Positions 1 to 6,182 are shown, counted from the stretch's first letter. The stretch: DNA of 6,278 nucleotides from JBMYYE01 sp049609065 (GCA_049609065.1 JBMYYE010000121.1:1-6278); one strand, 5' to 3'. The notes: generated by a model from the letters alone, not told the origin. A program made the numbers and translations.

Positions 1-1880
1 AAACGGCGAACTCTGGTTACCTAACACGTCGTTTGGTTGATGTTGCACAAGACTGCATCGTGCGCATGGATGATTGCGGAACAGAAACATCAATCACAGC
101 GGAAGCTGCGGTAAATGATGGTGAAGTTGTTGCAACCATTGGCGAACGTATTCTTGGCCGGACAGCAGCTGAAGATGTGGCGGATCCAAAAACGGGCGAA
201 ATCATCCTCACCAAAGGTGAATTGATTGACGAGCGTAAAGCAGATGCAGTTGAAGCAGCCGGCGTTGCCAAAATGCTCATCCGTAGCCCGCTTACATGTG
301 AGGCAGAAGAAGGCGTCTGCGCAACATGTTACGGTCGTGACCTTGCACGTGGTACCAAAGTGAACCAAGGCGAAGCGGTGGGCATCATCGCGGCGCAATC
401 CATTGGTGAGCCTGGTACACAGCTTACGATGCGGACCTTCCACATCGGCGGCATTGCGCAAGGTGGTCAACAATCCTTCCAAGAGGCTTCTCAAGAAGGT
501 AAAGTTGAATTCCAAAACGCACAAACTTTGGTCAACTCCGCGGGTGAAACCGTTGTGATGGGCCGCAACATGAAGCTTGTGATTTTGGACGAAACCGGCG
601 CTGAGCTTTCTAGCCACAAAGTTGGCTATGGGTCTAAATTGCACGTGACTGACGCCCAAGCAATTGGCCGTGGTGACAAGCTTTTCGAATGGGACCCGTT
701 CAACTTGCCAATCATTGCTGAAAAAGCAGGTACAGCGAAATTCGTTGATTTGACATCAGGCATCTCTGTGCGTGACGAAACCGACGAAGCAACTGGTATG
801 ACACAGAAGATCGTGATCGACTGGCGTGCGGCCCCTAAAGGCAATGAGCTTAAACCAGCGATCATCATCGCGGATGAAAACGGCGAACCAGCACGCAATG
901 ATCAGGGCAACCCTGTGTCATATCCGATGTCTGTGGATGCGATTTTGTCCATCGAAGAAGGGTCAACCGTTCAAGCCGGTGACGTTGTTGCACGTATCCC
1001 ACGTGAAGGCGCGAAAACCAAAGACATTACCGGTGGTCTCCCACGGGTGGCGGAACTCTTTGAGGCACGCCGTCCAAAAGACCACGCGATTATTGCTGAG
1101 GTTGATGGTTACGTTCGTTATGGCCGTGACTATAAAAACAAGCGTCGTATTTCGATCGAACCAGCAGATGAGAGCCTAGAGACCGTGGAATACATGGTGC
1201 CAAAAGGCAAACACATCCCTGTGGCTGAAGGCGACTTCATCCAAAAAGGCGACTATATCATGGACGGTAACCCCGCTCCGCACGATATTTTGGCTGTTAT
1301 GGGTGTCGAAGCTCTCGCGGATTACATGATCAACGAGGTTCAGGATGTTTACCGTCTTCAAGGTGTGAAAATCAACGATAAGCACATCGAAGTGATCGTA
1401 CGTCAGATGCTTCAGAAATGGGAAATTTCTGACAGCGGTGAGACAACGCTTCTTAAAGGCGAACATGTTGATAAGGCTGAGTTCGACGCAGCAAATGAAA
1501 AAGTGATTGCCGAAGGCCGTCGTCCTGCACAAGGGGAACCAATCCTCTTGGGTATTACGAAAGCCTCCTTGCAAACACGTTCCTTCATCTCAGCGGCATC
1601 GTTCCAAGAAACAACACGCGTTCTGACTGAGGCATCTGTCCAAGGTAAGAAAGATAAGCTTGTTGGCTTGAAAGAAAACGTGATCGTAGGTCGCTTGATC
1701 CCAGCAGGGACAGGCGGGGCCGCACAACGGGTTCGCAAAATTGCGCAAGACCGTGACAATGTGGTTCTCGAAGCGCGTCGTGAAGAAGCAGAACAAGCCG
1801 CCCTTTTGGCTGCTCCTGCTGCGGATGTGTCCGCGGATGATGTCTTTGCAACACCTACAGAAGCCCCAGCAGAAGACTAA
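1..1880 (+). CDS. rpoC: DNA-directed RNA polymerase subunit beta-prime, C-terminal 625 codons (5' end outside window)
   Basis: Catalytic beta-prime subunit of RNA polymerase. The first full codon is at position 3 (TANSGYLTRRLVDVAQD), so the gene enters from the left and TTG 33 is an internal Leu, not a start. Numbering from that codon, the second zinc site is intact: Cys25, then Cys99, Cys106 and Cys109 in a C-X6-C-X2-C cluster, matching E. coli C814/C888/C895/C898. The bridge-helix and trigger-loop block GEPGTQLTMRTFHIGG is at residues 135-150, with the trigger-loop His at 147 (E. coli H936). Residues about 154-340 fill the trigger loop as the large insertion domain usual in proteobacteria. 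TKDITGGLPRV (from 339), RLQGVKINDKHIEVIVRQM (from 451), GITKASL (from 517) and GLKENVIVGRLIPAGTG (from 555) are diagnostic. The offset to E. coli is about 789 residues, implying a full length near 1,414. The tail is Ala/Asp/Glu-rich and poorly conserved. Stop TAA is at 1878. Identification is certain. Confidence 0.99.
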   Translation, partial: TANSGYLTRRLVDVAQDCIVRMDDCGTETSITAEAAVNDGEVVATIGERILGRTAAEDVADPKTGEIILTKGELIDERKADAVEAAGVAKMLIRSPLTCEAEEGVCATCYGRDLARGTKVNQGEAVGIIAAQSIGEPGTQLTMRTFHIGGIAQGGQQSFQEASQEGKVEFQNAQTLVNSAGETVVMGRNMKLVILDETGAELSSHKVGYGSKLHVTDAQAIGRGDKLFEWDPFNLPIIAEKAGTAKFVDLTSGISVRDETDEATGMTQKIVIDWRAAPKGNELKPAIIIADENGEPARNDQGNPVSYPMSVDAILSIEEGSTVQAGDVVARIPREGAKTKDITGGLPRVAELFEARRPKDHAIIAEVDGYVRYGRDYKNKRRISIEPADESLETVEYMVPKGKHIPVAEGDFIQKGDYIMDGNPAPHDILAVMGVEALADYMINEVQDVYRLQGVKINDKHIEVIVRQMLQKWEISDSGETTLLKGEHVDKAEFDAANEKVIAEGRRPAQGEPILLGITKASLQTRSFISAASFQETTRVLTEASVQGKKDKLVGLKENVIVGRLIPAGTGGAAQRVRKIAQDRDNVVLEARREEAEQAALLAAPAADVSADDVFATPTEAPAED

Positions 1881-1903
1881 GCTCTTCTCCTAAGAAATTA
1901 AGA

Positions 1904-1932
1904 AAGCCCTGCCATTTGGCGGGGCTTTTTTT
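1904..1932 (+). terminator. Rho-independent terminator of rpoC
   Basis: A perfect 10-bp stem (AAGCCCTGCC at 1904-1913 with GGCGGGGCTT at 1918-1927, one T-G wobble) encloses a 4-nt ATTT loop and runs into seven T residues (1926-1932). It begins 23 nt after the rpoC stop. It should end the rpoBC transcript and insulate the transporter gene and str operon from rpo transcription. The opposite strand has only an interrupted T run, so it is mainly a forward terminator. Confidence 0.95.
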
Positions 1933-2022
1933 ATGGGATTACGTTTCGTGACGCTCTTATGACACGATGTCGTTTTCGGACTGGAAGCATGGCCTGCGGC
2001 TTGCTTATATGGAGGGGTAAAC

Positions 2023-2034
2023 ATGCCGTTTTGA
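2023..2034 (+). other. 3-codon mini-ORF (Met-Pro-Phe-stop) with strong ribosome-binding site upstream of the transporter
   Basis: ATG CCG TTT TGA at 2023-2034 sits 5 nt behind GGAGGGG (2011-2017), a better Shine-Dalgarno than the one serving the transporter. It is in the same frame as the transporter start at 2056, with no other stop between. It may be a minimal upstream ORF feeding reinitiation, or the relic of a former N-terminus interrupted by TGA. A chance occurrence is also possible. No conservation data are available. Confidence 0.3.
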
Positions 2035-2042
2035 TCGGCCAA

Positions 2043-2047
2043 AAGGA
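2043..2047 (+). promoter_or_regulatory. Ribosome-binding site deciding the transporter start
   Basis: AAGGA ends 8 nt before ATG 2056 and 5 nt before GTG 2053. The spacing and the stronger codon favour ATG 2056. A 5-bp TTTTG/CAAAA stem (2029-2033 with 2040-2044) could partly occlude it. Confidence 0.6.
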
Positions 2048-2055
2048 TCCCGGTG

Positions 2056-2925
2056 ATGAGCCATTTCACAGATAATAGCAAAGGCGCCATCTTAATGATG
2101 TTGGCCATGGCAACGTTCACGTTGAACGATCTGTGTTTTAAGGGGCTGTCGGGGAATGTGCCGCTATTTGAAGGCTTGTTCATTCGCGGTGTGATGACGA
2201 CGGTGATGACGCTTGCCTTGGCAAAATATCTGGGACAGTTGAATTTCCAAATGTCAAAATCGGACTGGATTTACACAGCATGGCGCGCGGTGGCCGAAAT
2301 TGGGTCTGCCTATTTCTATCTGACGGCGCTCTTTCATATGCCGATTGGCAATATCGTGGCGATCATGCAGGCGCTTCCGTTGACAATTTCACTGGCGGGG
2401 GCGCTTTTCCTGCGTGAGCCGATTGGCTGGCACCGGATCGTGGCAATCATTGTCGGGTTTTTGGGTGTCATGCTCATCGTGCGGCCGGGGGCGGATGGGT
2501 TTAACGCCTATGCGATTTACGGCCTAGGGGCCGTGGCCTGTGTGACGATCCGTGATCTTGTGACACGGAAATTGTCGCCAGAGGCGCCATCGATGACGTT
2601 GACTGTGACGGCTTCTGTATCGGTGATGGTGTTTGGTCTGTTCGGTTTGCCTACGGAAACGTGGGTGATGCCCAGTGCGATGTCTTGGATGCTTTTGTTT
2701 GGGGCGGCGATTTTCATTATTGGCGGGTATCTATTTAGCATCATGGTCATGCGGGTTGGCGATATCGATTTTGTAGCCCCGTTTCGGTATACGGCCCTGA
2801 TTTTTGCGCTTGTCCTTGGGTTTGTGTTCTATGATGAGTGGCCCGATTTTTGGACCCTTGTCGGGAGCGCAATTGTGGTCGCGACGGGCCTATACACATT
2901 ATATCGTGAGCACCACGCACGATAA
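2056..2925 (+). CDS. EamA/DMT-superfamily inner-membrane transporter, substrate unknown
   Basis: A 289-aa polytopic inner-membrane protein with the ten hydrophobic helices of two tandem EamA repeats (about residues 10-143 and 150-284). Helices are roughly at 10-30, 37-56, 72-92, 97-118, 126-142, 150-165, 179-198, 209-232, 238-258 and 265-283. Diagnostic stretches are YFYLTALFHMPIGNIVAI (86-103), LFLREPIGWHRI then GVMLIVRPG (117-145), and in the second half FVAPFRYTALIFALVLGF followed by DEWP. The length is typical of the family. DMT proteins move small metabolites (amino acids, nucleotide sugars, vitamins, S-adenosylmethionine, riboflavin) and the sequence does not reveal which one. The start is ATG 2056, and GTG 2053 is the alternative. 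Codons are richer in GGG, GCG, CGG and CTG than the flanking ribosomal genes, as expected for lower expression or separate origin. No clear promoter is seen within 1933-2055. The family call is secure and the function open. Confidence 0.9.
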   Translation: MSHFTDNSKGAILMMLAMATFTLNDLCFKGLSGNVPLFEGLFIRGVMTTVMTLALAKYLGQLNFQMSKSDWIYTAWRAVAEIGSAYFYLTALFHMPIGNIVAIMQALPLTISLAGALFLREPIGWHRIVAIIVGFLGVMLIVRPGADGFNAYAIYGLGAVACVTIRDLVTRKLSPEAPSMTLTVTASVSVMVFGLFGLPTETWVMPSAMSWMLLFGAAIFIIGGYLFSIMVMRVGDIDFVAPFRYTALIFALVLGFVFYDEWPDFWTLVGSAIVVATGLYTLYREHHAR

Positions 2926-2939
2926 GCGCCATTTGGCGC
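2926..2939 (+). repeat. Small hairpin directly after the transporter stop
   Basis: GCGCC (2926-2930) and GGCGC (2935-2939) form a 5-bp stem with an ATTT loop that touches the stop codon. No T run follows, so it is not a standard intrinsic terminator, though it may protect the mRNA 3' end. It shares the 11-mer GCCATTTGGCG with the rpoC terminator core at 1911-1921. Confidence 0.5.
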
Positions 2940-2947
2940 AGCGTCGG

Positions 2948-2976
2948 TTGACAGTTGGTGCGACTCCCCCTATAGC
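2948..2976 (+). promoter_or_regulatory. Predicted sigma70-type promoter of the str operon
   Basis: A perfect -35 TTGACA (2948-2953) is separated by 17 nt from TATAGC (2971-2976), which matches four of six -10 positions including TA at the start. Transcription would start near 2982-2984, giving a leader of about 207 nt before rpsL. It lies only 22 nt after the transporter stop. The spacer holds GACTC (2962-2966), a GANTC site, the only one in noncoding DNA of this window. This is the best promoter in the window and fits a highly expressed ribosomal operon. It has not been tested experimentally. Confidence 0.8.
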
Positions 2977-2985
2977 AGCGAACAT

Positions 2986-3005
2986 TCGGCGGGGTAACTT
3001 GCCGA
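2986..3005 (+). other. Weak leader stem-loop near the predicted mRNA 5' end
   Basis: TCGGC (2986-2990) pairs with GCCGA (3001-3005) around a 10-nt loop, immediately after the predicted transcription start. A T-rich but interrupted stretch follows (TTTATTCTCTT). It could be a 5' stabilising stem or the first element of the leader fold. It is short enough to be chance. Confidence 0.3.
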
Positions 3006-3027
3006 TTTATTCTCTTATGGGATGGAA

Positions 3028-3123
3028 ATGAGTGTAAACTTTGATCCGTTAAACCCTTCCCTTTATGTTTTCACAGACCGTGGGAACATATGGGGGTTTT
3101 TGTGTTTATCCATAGGAGCCTGA
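3028..3123 (+). CDS. Possible 31-aa leader peptide ORF in the rpsL leader
   Basis: ATG 3028 to TGA 3121 encodes a 31-residue peptide starting MSVNFDPLNPSLYVF and ending GFLCLSIGA. An in-frame ATG at 3022 would add two residues. GGGA (3019-3022) lies 5 nt upstream as a modest ribosome-binding site. The ORF begins about 45 nt after the predicted transcription start, covers the whole hairpin and U tract at 3058-3101, and stops 67 nt before rpsL. A translating ribosome would therefore prevent the hairpin from forming. There is no run of one regulatory amino acid as in classical biosynthetic leader peptides. No homologue is recognised, and a chance ORF of this size is quite possible. Confidence 0.25.
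   Translation: MSVNFDPLNPSLYVFTDRGNIWGFLCLSIGA
3058..3101 (+). terminator. Long hairpin plus U tract in the rpsL leader: transcript attenuator or transporter terminator
   Basis: The arm 3058-3074 pairs with 3080-3096 around the 5-nt loop AGACC. Sixteen of 17 positions pair, with one T-T mismatch (3063/3091) and four G-U wobbles. The base of the stem is C-rich against GGGGG, and TTTTT (3097-3101) follows directly. This is the layout of an intrinsic terminator. It lies about 120 nt downstream of the predicted str promoter start and 89 nt upstream of rpsL, so it would attenuate str transcription. It also lies 132 nt past the transporter stop and could end read-through from that gene. The middle of the stem is A/T- and G-U-rich, so termination may be partial, which suits regulation. 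Confidence 0.65.
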
Positions 3124-3126
3124 ACC

Positions 3127-3144
3127 GCGGATCATAAAATCCGC
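3127..3144 (+). other. 6-bp inverted repeat in the rpsL 5' untranslated region
   Basis: GCGGAT (3127-3132) and ATCCGC (3139-3144) form a perfect 6-bp stem with a CATAAA loop, 45 nt before the rpsL start. No U tract follows. It may be part of the leader fold or a protein-binding site, and no known element is recognised. Confidence 0.45.
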
Positions 3145-3162
3145 ATAAATGTAAAAGCAAAT

Positions 3163-3174
3163 GTGTTGCAACAC
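3163..3174 (+). other. Perfect 12-bp palindrome beside the rpsL ribosome-binding site
   Basis: GTGTTGCAACAC is self-complementary with no spacer and ends one base before the GGGGAA Shine-Dalgarno of rpsL. As DNA it could bind a dimeric protein. As RNA it makes only a 3-bp stem. Its role is unknown. Confidence 0.35.
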
Positions 3175-3180
3175 GGGGAA
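3175..3180 (+). promoter_or_regulatory. Ribosome-binding site of rpsL
   Basis: GGGGAA ends 9 nt before ATG 3190. The longer in-frame reading from TTG 3163 would lack this site and add residues not found in S12, so ATG 3190 is the start. Confidence 0.7.
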
Positions 3181-3189
3181 ATAACCGGA

Positions 3190-3561
3190 ATGCCAACGAT
3201 ACAACAGCTGATCCGCAAACCGCGCCAGCCGAAAGTGAAACGTTCGAAGTCCATGCACTTGCAGTCATGCCCGCAAAAACGCGGCGTATGTACTCGCGTG
3301 TACACTACGACACCTAAGAAACCTAACTCTGCGATGCGTAAAGTTGCCAAAGTTCGTCTAACGAACGGCTTCGAAGTCATCTCATACATCCCTGGTGAGA
3401 GCCACAACCTTCAAGAACACTCCGTTGTCTTGATCCGTGGCGGTCGTGTAAAAGACCTTCCAGGTGTGCGTTACCACATCCTTCGCGGCGTCCTTGATAC
3501 TCAAGGCGTTAAAGACCGTAAACAACGTCGTTCGAAATACGGCGCTAAGAAGCCGAAATAG
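3190..3561 (+). CDS. rpsL: 30S ribosomal protein S12
   Basis: S12 sits at the interface side of the 30S decoding centre and contributes to tRNA selection accuracy. The product is 123 aa, the usual alphaproteobacterial length, and begins MPTIQQLIRKPRQ. The family blocks are all present: CPQKRGVCTRVYTTTPKKPNSAMRKVAKVRL read in two parts around residues 27-57, IPGESHNLQEHSVVLIRGG (67-85) and RVKDLPGVRYH (86-96). Lys43 in TPKKPNSA and Lys88 in VKDLPG, classical streptomycin-resistance positions (42 and 87 when Met is not counted), are wild type, so this allele predicts no S12-type resistance. Asp89 is the residue that RimO methylthiolates in other bacteria. The tail KYGAKKPK is basic as expected. 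It is the first gene of the str operon, 264 nt after the transporter, with a long structured leader. The TAG stop overlaps the rpsG ribosome-binding site. Confidence 0.99.
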   Translation: MPTIQQLIRKPRQPKVKRSKSMHLQSCPQKRGVCTRVYTTTPKKPNSAMRKVAKVRLTNGFEVISYIPGESHNLQEHSVVLIRGGRVKDLPGVRYHILRGVLDTQGVKDRKQRRSKYGAKKPK

Positions 3562-3573
3562 GGGATATAGTAT

Positions 3574-4044
3574 ATGTCACGTCGTCACGCCGCAGAAAAA
3601 CGCGAAGTTCTACCAGACGCCAAGTTTGGTGACCGCGTTCTTACAAAATTTATGAACAACCTCATGGTCGATGGTAAGAAATCGACTGCTGAGCGTATTG
3701 TTTACAATGCACTTGATCGTGTTGAAGACAAGATCAAACGCGCGCCAGTAGAAGTGTTCCACGAAGCGCTCGACAACATCAAACCTTCTGTTGAGGTTCG
3801 GTCACGTCGCGTTGGTGGTGCTACATACCAGGTGCCTGTTGAAGTTCGTCCAGAGCGCCGCGAAGCACTCGCGATCCGTTGGTTGATTTCAGCAAGCCGT
3901 TCGCGCAACGAAAACACAATGGAAGAGCGCCTTGCTGGTGAACTTCTCGACGCAGTGAATAGCCGTGGTACAGCGGTTAAGAAACGCGAAGACACGCACA
4001 AAATGGCTGAAGCGAACAAAGCGTTTAGCCATTATCGTTGGTAA
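3574..4044 (+). CDS. rpsG: 30S ribosomal protein S7
   Basis: S7 is the primary binding protein that nucleates folding of the 16S rRNA 3' domain (30S head), near the E site. The protein is 156 aa, the standard length, starting MSRRHAAEKREVLPD and ending in YRW. Conserved blocks include FMNNLMVDGKKSTAERIVYNAL, seen at about residues 26-47, VRSRRVGGATYQVPVEV (75-91) and RREALAIRWL (94-103). ATG 3574 follows the rpsL stop by 12 nt. GGGGAT (3561-3566), starting on the last base of that stop, is its ribosome-binding site, so translation is probably coupled to rpsL. In E. coli S7 represses its own operon by binding the rpsL-rpsG junction. The junction here is only 12 nt and shows no large hairpin, so that control either involves flanking coding RNA or is absent. 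Confidence 0.99.
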   Translation: MSRRHAAEKREVLPDAKFGDRVLTKFMNNLMVDGKKSTAERIVYNALDRVEDKIKRAPVEVFHEALDNIKPSVEVRSRRVGGATYQVPVEVRPERREALAIRWLISASRSRNENTMEERLAGELLDAVNSRGTAVKKREDTHKMAEANKAFSHYRW

Positions 4045-4064
4045 ACTAGGGTTAGGACCAGAAA

Positions 4065-6182
4065 ATGGCACGCGAATTCCCACTAGAGCGGTATCGTAAC
4101 TTCGGTATCATGGCGCATATTGATGCGGGTAAAACCACCTGCTCAGAGCGTATTCTCTACTACACTGGTAAATCTCACAACATTGGTGAGGTTCACGACG
4201 GCGCAGCTACCATGGACCACATGGAACAAGAGCAAGAGCGCGGTATTACCATTACATCTGCTGCGACAACCACATTCTGGGAACGCACAGAAGATGGCGA
4301 AACTGCGGATTCTGAAAAGCACCGCATGAACATCATCGACACACCAGGTCACGTTGATTTCACGATTGAAGTTGAGCGTTCCTTGGCGGTTCTCGATGGT
4401 GCGGTTTGTGTTCTCGACGGCAACGCCGGTGTTGAACCACAAACTGAAACTGTTTGGCGTCAGGCTGACCGTTATAAAGTTCCACGTATGGTTTTTGTCA
4501 ACAAAATGGACAAAATCGGCGCGGACTTCTTTAACTGCGTTAACATGATCGAAGAGCGCACAGGCGCACGTGCAATCCCTGTTGGTGTTCCAATTGGTTC
4601 TGAAAGTGATCTCGAAGGTCTTGTTGACCTCGTGACCATGGAAGAATGGCTCTGGATTGGTGACGACCTCGGCGCATCTTGGAAGAAAGCACCTATCCGT
4701 GCTGAGCTTCAAGACATGGCTGACAAGTGGCGCAACATCCTCATCGAAGCTGCTGTTGAGCAAGACGATGATGCGATGATGGAATACCTCGAAGGCAACG
4801 AACCAGACGTTCCAACGCTCCGTGCGTTGTTGCGTAAAGGTACGCTTTCTATGGCATTCGTTCCTGTTCTTGGCGGTTCTGCGTTTAAAAACAAAGGTGT
4901 TCAGCCTTTGCTCAACGCTGTTGTTGACTATCTTCCATCCCCATTGGACGTTGTTGACTACATGGGCTTTAAACCAGGCGACGAAACAGAAACACGTGAC
5001 ATCGCGCGTCGTGCGGATGATGACATGGCGTTCTCTGCGCTTGCATTTAAAATCTGGAATGACCCGTTTGTTGGCTCTTTGACCTTCACACGTATCTATT
5101 CCGGTACGCTTCAAAAAGGCGACAGCTTCTTGAACTCTACTAAGGGTAAAAAAGAACGCGTTGGCCGTATGATGATCATGCACTCAAACGACCGTGATGA
5201 GATTACAGAAGCATTCGCAGGTGACATTATCGCATTGGGCGGTCTCAAAGACACCACAACAGGTGATACTCTTTGTGATCCAGCAAACCCAGTTGTTCTT
5301 GAAACAATGACATTCCCAGATCCCGTGATCGAGATTGCCGTTGAGCCAAAAACAAAAGGCGACCAAGAAAAGATGTCAACAGGTCTGCAACGTCTTGCAG
5401 CTGAGGATCCATCTTTCCGCGTTGAAACTGACATTGAATCAGGCCAAACAATTATGCGTGGTATGGGCGAGCTTCACCTCGACATCCTCGTTGACCGTTT
5501 GCGTCGCGAATTTAAAGTTGAAGCCAACATTGGTGCCCCACAGGTTGCGTATCGTGAGACAATTTCGAAAGAAGTTGAACACTCTTACACACACAAAAAA
5601 CAATCTGGTGGTTCTGGTCAGTACGGCGAAGTGAAAATGATCATCACGCCAACTGAACCTGGCGAAGGTTATTCCTTTGAAAGCCGCATCGTTGGTGGTG
5701 CTGTTCCAAAAGAATACATCCCAGGTGTTGAAAAAGGTGTGAAATCCGTAATGGATAGCGGTCCTTTGGCTGGCTTCCCTGTGATCGACTTCAAAGTTGC
5801 GTTGATCGACGGTAAGTTCCACGATGTTGACTCAAGCATTCTCGCGTTTGAGATCGCTGCTCGTATGTGTATGCGCGAAGGCATGCGTCTTGCGGGTGCG
5901 AAACTTCTTGAGCCAATCATGAAAGTGGAAGTCATCACACCAGACGAATACACTGGTAACATCATTGGTGACCTCACATCACGTCGTGGTCAGGTTCAAG
6001 GTCAAGATTCACGCGGCAACGCGATTGCGATTGACGCTTTCGTACCTTTGGCGAATATGTTCGGCTACATTAACAATTTGCGCTCCATGTCCTCGGGCCG
6101 TGCGCAATTTACAATGCAGTTCGATCACTACGATCCAGTACCAAGCAACATCTCTGAAGAAATCCAAGCAAAATACGCGTAA
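4065..6182 (+). CDS. fusA: Translation elongation factor G (EF-G)
   Basis: EF-G is the GTPase that moves tRNA and mRNA through the ribosome and, with RRF, recycles ribosomes. It is full length at 705 aa. GTP-binding motifs are intact: AHIDAGKTT at 17-25 (G1), RGITIT at 59-64 (switch I/G2), DTPGH at 92-96 with catalytic-position His96 (G3), and NKMD at 146-149 (G4). Domain II follows at about 310-400 and domain III at about 415-490. Domain IV has HKKQSGGSGQYGEV (from 510) and the tip loop FHDVDSS with His586, the residue that reaches the decoding centre. Domain V ends near MSSGRAQFTMQFDHYDP. The position in the str operon and the intact motifs mark the canonical EF-G rather than an EF-G2 paralogue. 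ATG 4065 lies 20 nt after rpsG with AGGA at 4054-4057. Codon use is strongly biased to CGT, GGT and GAA, as in highly expressed genes. Confidence 0.99.
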   Translation: MAREFPLERYRNFGIMAHIDAGKTTCSERILYYTGKSHNIGEVHDGAATMDHMEQEQERGITITSAATTTFWERTEDGETADSEKHRMNIIDTPGHVDFTIEVERSLAVLDGAVCVLDGNAGVEPQTETVWRQADRYKVPRMVFVNKMDKIGADFFNCVNMIEERTGARAIPVGVPIGSESDLEGLVDLVTMEEWLWIGDDLGASWKKAPIRAELQDMADKWRNILIEAAVEQDDDAMMEYLEGNEPDVPTLRALLRKGTLSMAFVPVLGGSAFKNKGVQPLLNAVVDYLPSPLDVVDYMGFKPGDETETRDIARRADDDMAFSALAFKIWNDPFVGSLTFTRIYSGTLQKGDSFLNSTKGKKERVGRMMIMHSNDRDEITEAFAGDIIALGGLKDTTTGDTLCDPANPVVLETMTFPDPVIEIAVEPKTKGDQEKMSTGLQRLAAEDPSFRVETDIESGQTIMRGMGELHLDILVDRLRREFKVEANIGAPQVAYRETISKEVEHSYTHKKQSGGSGQYGEVKMIITPTEPGEGYSFESRIVGGAVPKEYIPGVEKGVKSVMDSGPLAGFPVIDFKVALIDGKFHDVDSSILAFEIAARMCMREGMRLAGAKLLEPIMKVEVITPDEYTGNIIGDLTSRRGQVQGQDSRGNAIAIDAFVPLANMFGYINNLRSMSSGRAQFTMQFDHYDPVPSNISEEIQAKYA

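Noticed and set aside
90..659. Minus-strand open frame (189 codons) across rpoC
   Set aside because: It mirrors conserved rpoC coding sequence, and the peptide is His/Cys/Phe-rich with no recognisable domain.
1959..1973. Short inverted repeat GACA-CGA-TGTC upstream of the transporter
   Set aside because: Only four perfect pairs with a 3-nt centre and no nearby promoter to regulate, so it is expected by chance.
2001..2012. TTATAT/TATATG as a -10 for the transporter
   Set aside because: No acceptable -35 lies 16-18 nt upstream; the nearest candidate is about 24 nt away.
3041..3069. Second promoter-like pair TTGATC-17-TATGTT
   Set aside because: Each hexamer matches only four of six positions, and the -10 lies inside the attenuator stem. 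The 2948-2976 promoter is much stronger.
3163..3189. Longer S12 from TTG 3163
   Set aside because: The extension has no ribosome-binding site, includes the GTGTTGCAACAC palindrome and GGGGAA site, and is absent from S12 proteins.
3562..3573. S7 autoregulatory hairpin at the rpsL-rpsG junction, as in E. coli
   Set aside because: The gap is only 12 nt and no stable dyad was visible there.
4143..5183. Long open frame on the minus strand (346 codons) across fusA
   Set aside because: It is antisense to EF-G, Cys/Phe/Val/Asn-rich in composition, matches no family and is explained by the biased codon use of fusA.
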